A stretch of DNA of 64,000 bases from Patella vulgata. Its lineage: Eukaryota > Mollusca > Gastropoda > Patellidae. Under the pieces are notes generated by a model. It saw only the letters and a program-made list of their open reading frames with translations. It had not been told where the DNA came from and did not search any database. Shown here piece after piece: positions 1 to 11,025 of the stretch. The stretch covers positions 4,813,695-4,877,694 of the forward strand of contig NC_065880.2 in the NCBI RefSeq assembly GCF_932274485.2, read 5' to 3'. The translations under genes were made by a program, and so were the position numbers. How positions within the stretch are numbered: position 1 is the stretch's first letter; every line of letters starts with the position of its first letter.

Positions 1-344
1 CCAGCGGGGGGTTAAAGTTAGGGTTGGGGTTAGTTTTTTCCGGCTTTTCCCAGAGGACCAGGCTCCGGATTCGGTATTTAGTGTTTTTCTGGTATTTTCC
101 GGTATTCAGTAAAACATCGTGTTTTCCGGTTGTTTTCCGGTGTTTTTCGGTGTTTTCCGGTATATAGTATAAACCCAGTTTTCGTGTTTTTATAAAATGG
201 CCCACAGTACAGCTTTAGTAAACGATTAGCTAAATTCCTGATGTGGGGAAACACATTTAGGTTTAATTGTTCTATCGATTAAATTATTGAATAACGTATT
301 TGTACACTATTCTTTATTAGTAGAATTCATTACTGGACTGGGGG

Positions 345-595
345 CCGCGGTAGCTCTATGAGTAAGACGCTGGCTCACTAACCAAGGTCCCAGGTTTTGA
401 TCCCAGTAAAGTTCCCTTAGTCAGGAGTACACGACGGATGACCTGATAGGGTACACTTAATGAAAAGCAACGTTGACAGCTGGAATTTAATTATTTCGCG
501 GTCAAACTTTCACTCATAGCATGCATGCCATTTACTCGTCTCCATTAGCCACCGTGGAACGGAACGGTAGGGCGCTAGACTAGTTGTACTTCATT
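345..595 (+). repeat. tRNA-headed SINE-like repeat (family 3)
   Basis: It starts with a tRNA-like head: an A-box-like stretch in TAGCTCTATGAGTAAGACGC and a B-box-like GGTTTTGATCCC. A non-tRNA body follows, containing ATTAGCCACCGTGGAACGG. The second copy is at 12822-13095 inside the segmental duplication. Confidence 0.55.
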
Positions 596-601
596 AATTC
601 G

Positions 602-878
602 GGGGGGGGGGGTATGGCTGAATGGTTGTCGTGTGCGCGTTGTATCATTAGGTCTGTCATTGAGTCAACTGACTAGATTTTGATTACCCGTACGTGAGAA
701 GGAGTACGGTCGCCTGTTCAACCTCGTGGGTTTTCCCCGAGTCCCCCGGTTTCCTCCAACAACTAAAAACCCTTACGCGCAAGTGAATTAATGAAATAAA
801 ATTAAACCATATGTTAGTCCCGAAATGACTAGTTTATGTACAGTGGACGTTAAACCCCCATTTCTCTCTCTCTTTCTT
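602..878 (+). repeat. SINE family 2 (CT-rich tail)
   Basis: The tRNA-like head reads TGGCTGAATGG..., a B-box-like segment follows, and the body contains TTTCCTCCAACAACTAAA. It ends in GTGGACGTTAAACCC followed by a TCTCTC tail. Other copies are at 3775-3962(-), 4672-4868, 5206-5475, 6918-7190(-), 13107-13356, 27358-27592(-), 30040-30172 and 62489-62752. Confidence 0.75.
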
Positions 879-922
879 CATTAATTCAACAATAATTCAT
901 ATTAAAATATTATATATTACAG

Positions 923-3052
923 CTCACATATGGATGACATCAGCCTTATCGATGGTTGGAAAATTGTCGATATCAGCAGCTTATGCCACCATATATATCT
1001 TTAGTACAGAACTGTTTCCAACAGTTCTAAGAAACTCAGCTTTAGGAAGTAGTTCTACCTGTTCACATTTTGGGGGAATGTTATCACCCTATATTGCTGA
1101 TCTAGTAAGTATTTATACAGCAAACATTGTTAGTCATTTACGGGACGCATAGAGCCCTGAAATCACAGTCTGCTCGCTCATGTGCTCATCGTTGTAGACT
1201 AACTATCGTTGAAAAAATCATTCGGCGTCCCAGAAAAGATATAAATCGACACCAAAAACATGGAAATCGATCAAGTTGAAGCGTTTTGGCGTACAACACC
1301 TGTTTCGGCGAGATGACGTCATTGTGACTTCACACAGTTGTAATGACGTCATGCACGACCGTTGAAATCATTGTTTTTGAGTGTGCTTGCCCTGTAATAT
1401 CCCCAAAATGTAACTGATGTTCTTGTATTAGAGAAATTCCCTAATCACTGTATTCTAAAAACGGCAAAAAAACAACATGGCAGATATCGATGACGTCATC
1501 AGCCGCTACGACGTCATGACGTCATCAATTACGTCGACCAACCATGCAATGTGAAGAGGATGTCAATATGGTTATGCGTAAGAATAATTATTCATTTCAA
1601 TATATTCACGGTGCATGATTTTATCCATACTTCAATTTTAGCGAGTTAATTCTGCAACGTTTTTAGAAAAAAATGCTATTAATTTGGCCAGTACTGTACA
1701 TTGTACTGTTTGCATGTACATTATATAATTGGGATCCCTGCATTGACCGAAAAAGTTCATTAGGATTTTCCGGCGTGGTTTTCTCTTGTCAGTGGTGCAG
1801 GACGGAGGGCTTTCCCCGGTAACTGTCTAGTTATTCGGATGAGACGAAAAACCCAGATCCCCTGTTCACATACGCGGCACATGTAATTTGATATAAGAGT
1901 AGGCCATAGTGCCACTGCGCAAGCAAAATTGCCATCATAGTAAACTGTATGACGCATGTCCGCTTTCATTAGCCCAGTCGGAGCAGAATATTAGGGCGTT
2001 AAACTCCATTTCATTTCATGTATATTATTGAATGTACATACTTTAAATGTATTTGTGTAAACACTGGAACGGTATCAACATAGGCCTAGCTTGTTCCTCA
2101 ATCCAATTTTAAATGACAATAAAATATTGTTTATATAAATACAATAATTTGTTTCAGGGGATAATAATCGGAGGAGATTTGAAAACAGCGCTTCCGTTAA
2201 TAGTATTTGGTTCAACATGTGTAACAGCCGGTTTGCTGTCTCTACTTCTTCCAGAAACATTAAACCAAAAGCTACCTGAAACTATCGAAGATACTAAATC
2301 CCTTCATAGGTATGTAAAATATATTATATTCTTTAATGTAATGGGGGTCACTGTGCCTAAGTGGGTAAGACGCTGGCTCGGTAGCCGGGAGGTTGGTTGT
2401 TCGATCCCTGCATTGGCAGAGAATGTTCATCCAGATTTTCCGGCGTCGTTCCCCCTTGTCAGTGATGCAGGACGGAGGACCTGGCAAGGACAGCTGTCTA
2501 GTCATTCGGATGGGACGAAAAACCGAGGCCCCGTGTACACATTGGTGTGCACGTAAAAGATCCCTTGACAGTTGAAATTCGATATAAGAGTAAGCCGTAG
2601 TGCGGCTGTCCGGGCAAAATTTCCCTCATAGCACACTGATGGCGTATGCCCGTCTTCATTAGCCCTGTTCGGAGCAAACCAGTAGGACATTAAACCCCAT
2701 TTCATTTCATTTCATTTCTTAAATGTAATGACGCATTGTTTATGTGTCCAATGGTTCGTTATGTTTTATTGTCATGCCAAGACGGTCAATGCACTATGAA
2801 TGTCTCATTAGCCATGCTGAATTCATGTTAATGAAAACCCCACCGTTCTTTGCCTTAGACGGCTTTAAATAATGAGTAATAATCCACTCCACAAATACAG
2901 TAATTCATTGTTGAATTTGCTTAATTAAAGCATTTTTCTTGTATTTTTTAAGGAAAGGTCAACGTAAAGGTGAAATCGAGATGCCAGAAATCAACGATAA
3001 TAATGACGTAATGGAAAAATTCCTGACTGTCGACAAGACAGTAAAGGCGTGA
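923..3052 (+). CDS. 3' end of an SLC22-type organic ion transporter gene (last three coding exons)
   Basis: Three exons join in frame: 923-1104 (enters in phase 2, leaves in phase 0), 2158-2309 (leaves in phase 2) and 2953-3052 (stop TGA at 3050-3052). All are bordered by AG and GT. The first encodes a membrane segment and the loop ELFPTVLRNSALGSSST, typical of the SLC22/major facilitator superfamily. The second encodes the last helix and the family signature LLPETLNQKLPETIED. The third encodes a polar tail ending DKTVKA. These parts match the C-terminal quarter of organic cation/anion/carnitine transporters, which move small organic ions across the plasma membrane. The substrate cannot be judged, and upstream exons lie outside the window. 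An AATAAA-type signal follows at about 3090. Introns hold SINEs at 1728-2019 and 2343-2718. Family call fairly sure; whether the locus is functional is unknown. Confidence 0.82.
1728..2019 (+). repeat. SINE family 1, 5'-truncated (TTTCA tail)
   Basis: The copy begins at the B-box region (GATCCCTGCATTG) and runs through the family-1 body (CATTAGCCCAGTCGGAGCAG) to a TTTCATTTCAT tail. It sits in the intron between the first two SLC22 exons. Confidence 0.75.
2343..2718 (+). repeat. SINE family 1, full length with target-site duplication
   Basis: This is a full copy: a tRNA-like head (GCCTAAGTGGGTAAGACGC, then GGTTGTTCGATCCCTGC), the family body, and the tail ending CCATTTCATTTCATTTC. Flanks TTTAATGTAATG on the left and TTAAATGTAATG on the right look like a slightly mutated target-site duplication, as expected for LINE-mobilised SINEs. 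Confidence 0.82.
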
Positions 3053-3457
3053 ATATTTGAATATTGTATATTTACAGTTCTCAGCATTTAATAAATAATA
3101 TTTGTATTTTTAAATATTGTCTCGCCATGAATATGTTTACTGTCCCGCCATATAATATTCCACTGCTGGAACGTCAGACAACATGAAATGCAATGGGGCT
3201 TGACGTCCTACTTTTCTCCCCCGACTGTGCTAATGGAGACATACAAACGCCATGCAGGGTGCGATGAGTGGGGGAGGGGTGTTGACGGGAAAACAGCCTT
3301 AAGGCCTACTCTTATATAAAATTCTGTAAAGGTTCTTTTACGTGCACGCCAATATTTACACCCTACCTGGTTCATGTGTAGGAAGCTAACGTTATTAGTC
3401 TATTTTGTGTTGTACAGCAGTGCGCCAGTAATGTGGTACGTGAAAACCTCAATAAAT

Positions 3458-3765
3458 GAAATGAATTGGGGTTTAACGTATTACTTCCGTCCCGTTTGCT
3501 AATGAAGACGGACATACACCATACCATGTGATATACAGGATAATTTGCCCGGACAGCGGCGCTACGTCCTAATCTTATATCGAATTCCAACTGCCAAGAT
3601 ATTTTTTACGTGCACGCCAAAATGTACGCGGGACTTCGGTTTTTCGTCCTGCAAGGGGAAACCACACCGGAAAATCTTGAGCTTTCTCGGCCAATACGGG
3701 GATCGAACCCGCGACCTTCAGACTAGCGAGCCAGCGTCTTACTCACTTAGCCACCGTGGCTCCCT
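3458..3765 (-). repeat. SINE family 1, near full length
   Basis: On the minus strand the copy runs from its tRNA-like head at about 3765 (GCCACGGTGGCTAAGTGAG) to its TTTCATTT tail at 3458. The B box appears as GGGTTCGATCCCC in minus orientation. Confidence 0.78.
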
Positions 3766-5205
3766 TTATTTCAACAATTCACTTGCGAATAGGCGTCCTT
3801 AGAAGTGGGAGGAAACACGATAACCTGGAGAAAACCCACGCGGTTGGACAGGCGATCCTACTCCTTGTCACGTACACGCGGGGAATCGAAACCATGTCAC
3901 CGGACTCGATGACAGACATTGTTATTTCACGCGCATGCGTTAAACCAGTGGCCCCCTCTCCCCTACACTTAAACATCCATTATCTAAGAGCTAAATCTGC
4001 CTAATGCAGGTCTTTCTTTGAGCCTTAAAGGTATATTATAAATTATTACTTAGACATTTATTAACCTGATTTTAAATAGATTAGAACTGTTCGGTCATTA
4101 AATGATTTAATTTAAAAATGGATAAGCGAGAATAAGACTCGAATCACTAGTACGGTAGGAACGATCAATGCACAAATCTTATCAAAACTACAACCATTGA
4201 TAACTTTGCTCAAAATAAAGTAATTATAGTATAGCGAGAACGGTCAGCTCTTTATCCAAATCTTAAATAAAGCAACTTTAATAAAAGTATTTTCGTGATG
4301 TGATTTTGGAGTGGAGTAGACTATGTGATATTATCTTTAGTATATTTATCAAGGCATTTGTATTAGCGTCGCGCGCTGATATGAATCTTTTTCCTCTTAG
4401 CTTAATTATGCTATATTCAATTCTAATGTAATTATGTTGTAAGGTGACACTCACCGAGAAACATAATAGTATAGTTTGATATTTAGACGTTTTTCGTGAT
4501 TCTGTTAAAAAAAACACCCCCACCACACACACACACACACAAATACAAAGAATAATCAAAGTATCAAATACGATTGCACATCCAACATTTCTTCACCCAC
4601 CAGGATAATGAATCCGTCCACCGAGAAACATTATAATATATATTGATATTTAGACGTTTCTGTTGATCCTTGAAAAAAGTGGTTTCGAATCCCCGGTTGT
4701 ACGTGGCAAGGAGTAGGGTCGCCTGTCCAACCTCGTGGGTTTTCTCCGGGGCCTCCGGTTTCCTCCCACTGCTAAAGACCCCTACGCGCAAGCGAATTAT
4801 GTAAATAAAATTAAACCATATGTTGGTCCCGAAATGACCTAGTTTGTGTCACGTGGCAGGCTAGCGATGCCATCTAGAGTTGATTATGCTCTGGATAGGT
4901 TAATTAATGTCTAATTAATAATTTAGATAACATTATTTCAGGCTTAAACAAAGACCTGCAATAGGCAGATTTAGCTCTTGCATAATGTATGTTTAAATAA
5001 GGTTTAACGTGCTACATTGCTTCACCCAGCGGTATAACGAATACAGGCATACTCCCTACACTGAGCTAAGAGGGAAAGTATGCCCGGTCAGCAATTGAAT
5101 TCCAACAGTCAAAGGTAGTTTTATGGGCACACTAACGTGTACACGGGGCCTCGATTTTTCTTACATAGAAAGTTCCAAAAGCTTCGAGAAGGGGTGTGTG
5201 TGGGG

Positions 5206-5475
5206 GGGGGGGGGCGAATGGTTAGCACGTGCACGCTGTATCATAAGGTGTGTCATTGAGTCAACTGGCGTGGTTTCGAATCCCCGGTTGTAGGTGGCAA
5301 GGAGTAGGGTCGCCTGTCCAACCTCGTGGGTTTTCACCGGGTCCGCCGGTTTCCTCCCACTGCTAAAGACCCCTACACGCAAGCGAATTATTGAAATAAA
5401 ATTGAGCCATATGTTAGTTCCGAAATGACCTACTTTGTGTCGAGTGGACGTTAAACCCCTTTTCTCTCTCTCTTA
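5206..5475 (+). repeat. SINE family 2, full length
   Basis: The head GCGAATGGTTAGCACGTGC and B-box-like GGTTTCGAATCCCCGG are followed by the conserved body TTTCCTCCCACTGCTAAAGA and the CT-rich tail. This is one of the best-preserved copies of the family. Confidence 0.78.
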
Positions 5476-5698
5476 TTACGATTCCGGCCTGCTATCCGCG
5501 ACTAAAAGAAACAAAGATGATTTCGCATAGAGTACCATTATAAACATATTCTGGATTAAATATTTAGTTTCTATATGGAAAATAGTAAATGCAGCATCAC
5601 CCCCCCCCCCCTGCCCCCCAAAAAATAAACAAAACAATCCCTGATTGTGTGTTGTACTATTTTTCATTGAATACACATTGTTAACATGTTTATGTATG

Positions 5699-5815
5699 GT
5701 TTAATGGTCGAGAGCGAGACATTAAGTAATATATTGATACTTCACGAGGCTTTAGCGGAGTGTTGTTTCGATATATTACGCAATGCCTTTTAGCTCGGGA
5801 CCATTAAACAACTTA
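5699..5815. repeat. imperfect foldback unit
   Basis: The ends are inverted copies: GTTTAATGGTCGAGAGC on the left and GCTCGGGACCATTAAAC on the right. They continue with imperfect pairing inward (AATATATTGA against TCGATATATT). A related sequence (GGTCGAGAGCGAGACATTAA) is inserted next to the lectin exon of copy E at about 46671-46881. Confidence 0.5.
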
Positions 5816-6049
5816 AAATACAGACACTATCCCGCACATGCTTTTCAATGAAATACGTCACGCGAGTCCAAAATTCATCTAGTATAGATAATGTACGATT
5901 GGAAAGTTGCCCGTACATTATTGGAAATAATGGTTCGCCAACATCCAAGGATGACGTCACATCTGTATTTTAATTCACTCTTCGAAACTGTGCTTGAAAG
6001 AAAAAAAATATCTGACAATTAAACATTAGACATAGATTGTACATTAATA

Positions 6050-6919
6050 GCCCAATATTCAACGTGGAAACGTCAAACTGAATGATTGATTGGACAATAC
6101 GATGTGTCGCAAAAGAATTTGCCCGACAAAAATTATACTTATGTAACAAATTCTATACCAGACCCTCCAAATACTTATTTTTCTAACAAGCCTGTTTGGT
6201 AACGTGTTCCAACACTTGACAACGGAAGTCATTATAACTTTGTTTTTTGACAGTTCTGTTTCCATCAATTTTTAGATAGGATTTTCTGTATCTGTATATA
6301 CCTGTCTGTGTCGTTTTACCTTCAAACAGGAAGTGTTACTTGTATTATAAAGTTCATAAAAGATTTATTATTTTAATCTATAGAGTTGTCGATAACAACA
6401 AGATGGTGTAACTTTACCTTCCCTAAATGACAACATGTCGTAGCAAATACTGGTCACGGTTTCTACACAATTAACAAACTATTAAAATAACGTGACCGGA
6501 TCAAAAACGTCGATATTATGTAACCGAGAAGTTGTTGTATACGGGCATGGGATCCTCGCTATATGATATTACAATATCTAATTATACTTCCTGACCAGGT
6601 TGATGAATAAAAGAAACGGGACCAATATATGACATAACATACCAGTTAAGCGGTTGACGTATATAGATGGGCTGGTACTAGATACATCGAAATAGTTTCC
6701 AGGCGTAGTACTACAACGTATATCGTTAAGTATATATTTGTAATCCTTTATCCGGTGACGTATATATCTTAACTGGTCAGAGTAAGTATTATATCTTTGT
6801 TTTCGTTAATATTCACCATTATACACAAGCACGACGTTTCGATAATTATTCTCTTATCGTAACCACAAGCACATACCGATATATTCACATAATACATTGA
6901 ACAATTGGTTCTAAAAACA

Positions 6920-6958
<39 letters not shown>

Positions 6959-7308
6959 TTAACGTCCACTCGACACAGACTAAGTCATTTCGGGACTAAC
7001 ACTTGGTTCAGTTTAATTTCAATATTTCGCGGAGGGGTCTTTAGCAGTGGGAGGAAACCAGAGGACATGAAAAAAATCACGAGATTGGACAGGCGACCCT
7101 ACTCCTTGAAACGCACAACTGGGGAATCGGAACCACGTCAGTTGACTCAATGTCAGATCTTATAATACAGAGCGCAGTTGATAACCATTCATTGAAGTGG
7201 TAATTATTTCCGCAGTGATGGTAATTATTCTCATTGGAGTGGTAATTATTTCCACCGATGTGGTAATTATTCTCATTACAATGAGAAGTTTTAAATCTTT
7301 TCAGAAGG
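6050..7308. promoter_or_regulatory. 5' flank of receptor copy A
   Basis: Segments of this flank are shared with the 5' flanks of other copies: 6060-6420 with 16490-16900, and a block near 6590-6790 (ACTTCCTG, then CCGGTGACGTATAT) with 32390-32620, 39650-39840 and 58080-58260. This conservation suggests a common promoter or 5' UTR, but no TATA box or start site can be assigned. A family-2 SINE (6918-7190, minus) with a GA run is inserted close upstream of exon 1. Confidence 0.4.
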
Positions 7309-10300
7309 ATGGTGTTAGTTGGTTACAGAATGATAAAAATATTGATTTACTGTGTTTGTCTCTTTCCATGTTTTATACTATCTGGTAAGTAGAACATTAT
7401 TTACTCATAACACGTGATAAACGCCCTGGTTAATAAACCAGTTAAATCATAATATACTCATAACACGTGGTATGCTGTCTGGTTAGTAAAACAGTTAAAT
7501 TATAATCTGCTGATAACACAAAACACAACAGCTTATTTATTTATCTTGTGTTGATGTTGAATGAAGCGTAATATAAACGAATCGTACATTCTGGTTTACA
7601 TTCAAAATCCCAAATGAAACACCCCATTGTCAGTTAATTTACTTCTAGACACACGATAGTTTCCTACTCGATATTATTTATTTATCTTGTGTTGATGTTG
7701 AATGAAGCGTAATATAAACGAATCGTACATTCTGGTTTACATTCAAAATCCCAAATGAAACACCCCATTGTCAGTTAATTTACTTCTAGACACACGATAG
7801 TTTCCTGCTCGATATTGGGGTTACATTATCGCCGTATATGATACAATGTTGACAATATTCCTCAAATTAGACTCTACGGTTAACGGGACTGTGGTTACAA
7901 ATTCATCTGTGTTAATCTTATATATTTTACCTTTCAGAAACTAAAGTCAGTACAGCTTGTTTTGGCGCACTAGGTCCAGAAGAGTGTGCTAAACATAGAC
8001 TCAGCTGTACAGAACCATTGTTTATATCAATAACTAATATAACATTTGGATATCGACGAGGGTGTAACTATTATGGTGTAAGTAGCTGTGTTAATACAAC
8101 CTGCTGTAGAGAACAGCCTGGAGATTGTTTTACACCTTACAACCAGACACTTCTATCACAACTACAACAAACATGTAAGGAGAGATCCAGCTGTGCACTT
8201 GATAGACATCAGTTGTATGAACATTCTCGATATTGTCGTCTGGGTTATATATTTCACTCATACAGCAAGATAGAATATCAGTGCATAGGTAAGTTTAAAA
8301 TACCGCTTCGACGTCATCCTTTGATGTTGGCGTAACACTATTTCAAATAATGGTATGGGCAATGTGCTAAACGTACTTGATTTATACTAGTTGAAATATT
8401 GGACCCGCGTGACGTATTTCACTGAACTGCACGTGATGGATAGTGTCTGTATTTTATGATATGACGTCATCCTTTGAAGCTGGTGGACGGTTGTTCGATC
8501 TCTACATTGGCCGAGAAAGTTCATCCTGATTTTCTGGTGTGTTTCCTCTTGTCAGTTATGCAGAAAAGGACAGCTGTCTTGTCGTTCGGATGGGACAAAA
8601 AGATCCATTGGCAGTTGGAATTCGATATAAGAGTAGGCCGTAGTGCCGCAGTCCGGGCAAAATTCCCCTCATAGCACACTGTATGGGTATGTCCGTCTTC
8701 ATTAGCCCAGTTTGGCGCAAAGCAGTAGAACGTTAAACCCCTATTCCATTTCATTTCCAAAACTACATTTTAAAAGTTACATTGCAAATGTATTCAATCA
8801 GGTTAAATGTAACGAACTTATTTATCCATAGTATGGCGTATGCACTTCTTCATTAGCCCACTTCGGAGCAGAATAGTCGGATGTTAAACCCCATCTCATT
8901 TCATTTCTCGACATTGGTTATACCAAAACAGGAACGTAGCCTTAAATGTGACCATTACAATTTCATTTTTAGCAATATAATTCATTACCTTGAAAATAAT
9001 TAATTACCATTACCAGTATGGCATGACTATACGTGTATCAATAAATGTACGATCCTCTTTATAGACATTGCAAAGACAACTTTATTTTTTTTCTGAAATC
9101 AGCCAAAAAATCTTTGATTCACCATTACAGAGTTTTGTCTATAAATTGTCACTTCTATAAATGACAAACTCAAGACAAAGTCGCTCAGCAAAAACCACAA
9201 GTTAAAATGTGTTTGATTCTTTTATTCTTTACTTTTCTCCTGTCACTGAATCAACTACTATGATCGTATCTGTAATAAGTTCTCCAGCCACTGAACAATA
9301 CCGAGAAACCATAGTAAGACAAGGTAGTTTTTAATTATTACTTGCTATCTCAATTTACACAAATCTATAAACATGTATTATTGAAACAAAATAACACTTT
9401 TGAATACTGCTACTCCGTATTTCAATTGATCAGATACAGAATCAGCAACCGTTAATGCAACTTTTGCAGGTGGAGAAACAGCGATTGTTGGTGGAGTTAA
9501 AGAACTAGCTATTGTTGGTGGAGTGTTAGGAACAGTTATAATCACCTGTATTGTTATCATGGTTATTCTTGTAATAAAAAAAAGGTAAGTTGTGTTATAT
9601 CAGTAATACTAAATAGGTAAAAATTGTTATATTAGTAATACTATATAGGCAAATATTGTTATATTAGTAATGCTACATAGGTACACATTGTTATTACTCG
9701 TGCTAAAAAGGTAATAAATGAAATGAAATGAAATGGAGTTTAACGTCCTACTGTTCTGCTCCTATGCTGGGCTAATGAAGACGGGCATACGCCATACAGT
9801 GTGGTATGGGGGAAATTTTGCCCGGGCAGCGGCACTCTCGCCGAATTCCAACTGCCAAGGGATCTTTTACGTGCATTCTAATGTATACACGGGACCTCGG
9901 TTTTTCGTATCATCCGAAGGACTAGACAGCTGTCCTTGTCAGGCCCCCCGTTCTGCACCACTGACATGTTCGGTCCCGTGTTCGGTCCCGGTGTTGGCCA
10001 AGACAATTCATTTGCCAGTCAGAGCAGAACAGTGGGACGTTGAACACCGTTTCATTTCATTTCCGGCGTGATTCCCCCTTTTCAGTCGTGTAGGATAGGG
10101 GTCCTGGTAAGGGACAACGTATAGTCGTTTGAATGGGACGAAACATCGAGGTATCATGCTCGTAACAGTCCCTGTGGCAGTAGTAGCAGTGTCCACTCTC
10201 ATAGCACGTTGTATGGCGCACGGCCGTCTTCATTGGCCCGATCGGAGCAGAACAGTAGGACGTTAAACAACATTTCATTTCATTTCATTACCAACATTAT

Positions 10301-10879
10301 TTTCTAACTACCAGTACTATAGTACATAAACCTAGTCAAGAAATTACCGTAAACGCTAATCCATTTTTGTATAATTACAGAAGGTTGTCGAAACTGAATT
10401 CCGAGTCGCATCAAGATGATCACCTATATGATTCCCCACCAAGCAGGTCTAGAGATGGGCAAAGTCAACATTCAACTATAAACAATGAACGCACTAATTA
10501 TTATAATATAGGTAACGTCAGCAGATCAACACAACAGATAACCCATGGACAGACGCACGGTTCGAACGATAGTCAACGTTCTACCACAGCCAATGGAGTT
10601 TCACAAATCCACCACAACAACCAGCATTACGAACACCAGTATGAATCAACACTAAGTGAAGTCCCAAATCAACCAACTGGCTATTATAATATAGATAATC
10701 CTTATACATCTAGACAGCATACACCAAATGATGAAATGGACAGACAGAATTATACTACAACTGATGGAGATGCACAGAACAACCAGCATTGTGAACACCA
10801 GTATGAATCAGCACTAAGTGGAGTCACAAATCCACAAACTGTTTATTATAATATAGATAATCTCACCATATCAACATAG
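7309..10879 (+). CDS. receptor copy A: SUEL-like lectin domain, one TM helix, tail with amplified YYN[I/M] motifs
   Basis: Exons 7309-7384, 7938-8288, 9434-9584 and 10381-10879 have AG/GT borders and phases 1, 1 and 2; they join to 358 residues. Residues 1-25 form a signal peptide (MVLVGYRMIKILIYCVCLFP...). The next ~117 residues are a cysteine-rich domain with ITNITFGYRRGC, CCRE, GDCFTPYNQ, LQQTC and YSKIEYQC, matching the Gal_lectin/SUEL outline of VISI, YGR-like and KYLxVxYxC. The DPC-type rhamnose loop is not conserved, so the ligand is unknown. A stalk (TAIVGGVKELAIVGG) and helix ending in KKR follow. The tail lacks the VYNSL and ITIM-like motifs of its sisters but has three YYNI motifs from 54-residue duplications. 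A C-to-T-type TAG ends the frame inside the repeat array; decayed repeat and ancestral tail sequence continue to about 11235. SINEs occupy introns 2 and 3. Predicted single-pass surface receptor; family call fairly sure, function inferred. Confidence 0.8.
7385..7530 (+). repeat. copy A intron 1: degenerate tandem repeats of the exon 1 donor region
   Basis: Immediately after the real donor (CTATCTG/GTAAGT), the intron repeats the junction context as CCCTG/GTTAAT at 7428 and GCTGTCTG/GTTAGT at 7481, each followed by AAAC(C)AGTTAAAT...ACTCATAACAC. The spacing is roughly 44-53 bases. Confidence 0.65.
7533..7814 (+). repeat. 141-bp tandem duplication in intron 1 of copy A
   Basis: Two adjacent units with a 141-base period are almost identical; TTCCTACTCG against TTCCTGCTCG is one visible difference. 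Related single-copy sequence lies before exon 2 in the other receptor copies, so the duplication is specific to copy A and recent. Confidence 0.85.
8475..8757 (+). repeat. SINE family 1 in intron 2 of copy A
   Basis: 5'-truncated copy starting near the B box (GGTTGTTCGATCTC) and ending at TTCCATTTCATTTCC. A short separate fragment of the same family follows at 8828-8907. Confidence 0.75.
9249..9323 (+). other. possible cassette exon (Ser/Thr-rich linker) in copy A, acceptor damaged
   Basis: A 75-base open stretch of phase 1-1 would read ESTTMIVSVISSPATEQYRE and end before AAG/GTAG. Joined between exon 2 and exon 3 it keeps the frame. Copy C has the corresponding sequence at about 36629-36745, where the acceptor is TTATCACAG. 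In copy A the AG is TG. Copy E keeps only the 3' half near 47992. It may be a lost or optional stalk exon. Confidence 0.35.
9717..10290. repeat. cluster of family-1 SINE pieces in opposite orientations (intron 3 of copy A)
   Basis: 9717-9963 is a minus-strand copy starting AATGAAATGAAATGG. It runs into a rearranged piece ending CCGTTTCATTTCATTTC at about 10063, then a plus-strand piece to 10290 ending ATTTCATTTCATTTC. The arrangement suggests nested insertion or recombination between copies. Confidence 0.65.
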
Positions 10880-11025
10880 CATACAGCAAATGATCAAATG
10901 GACAGCCCGAGTTATACTATAACTAATAGAGATGCGCAGAACAACCAGCATTACGAACACCGACATGAATCAGCACTAAGTGGAGTCACAAATCAACAAA
11001 CTGGGTAATATCAACACAGTTAGAC
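10622..11025 (+). repeat. 162-bp (54-codon) repeats coding the tail of copy A
   Basis: The segment starting CAGCATTACGAACACC occurs at 10622, 10784 and 10946, a period of exactly 162 bases. Units 1 and 2 each carry QYES[TA]LS and YYNIDN; unit 3 lies beyond the stop and is damaged. No other receptor copy in the window has this expansion. Confidence 0.85.

Larger units (their letters stand above)
1..922. other. SLC22 intron: two SINE copies and G/T-rich low-complexity sequence
   Basis: No exon is visible. Positions 1-180 are low-complexity runs of TTTTCCGG-type repeats. A tRNA-headed SINE-like unit lies at about 345-595 and a second SINE at about 602-878. The whole stretch is repeated with moderate divergence at 12481-13395. 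Confidence 0.6.
3053..6300. other. intergenic region packed with SINE copies and dispersed repeats
   Basis: No host exon is recognised. Family-1 SINEs are at 3183-3366(-), 3458-3765(-) and 5003-5160(-, degraded). Family-2 SINEs are at 3775-3962(-), 4672-4868(+) and 5206-5475(+). A CA run lies near 4526-4545. The block 3975-4290 recurs in diverged form at 28600-28890. A foldback-like unit occupies 5699-5815. Confidence 0.6.

Noticed and set aside
3710-3765. tRNA-like sequences with A and B boxes, here and at each SINE head
   Set aside because: They are continuous with SINE bodies and tails, lack a complete cloverleaf, and recur in many copies, so they are not tRNA genes.
6924-6948. GA run as a possible regulatory site
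   Set aside because: It is the CT-rich tail of a minus-strand family-2 SINE. The GA run at 58399-58437 is a plain microsatellite.
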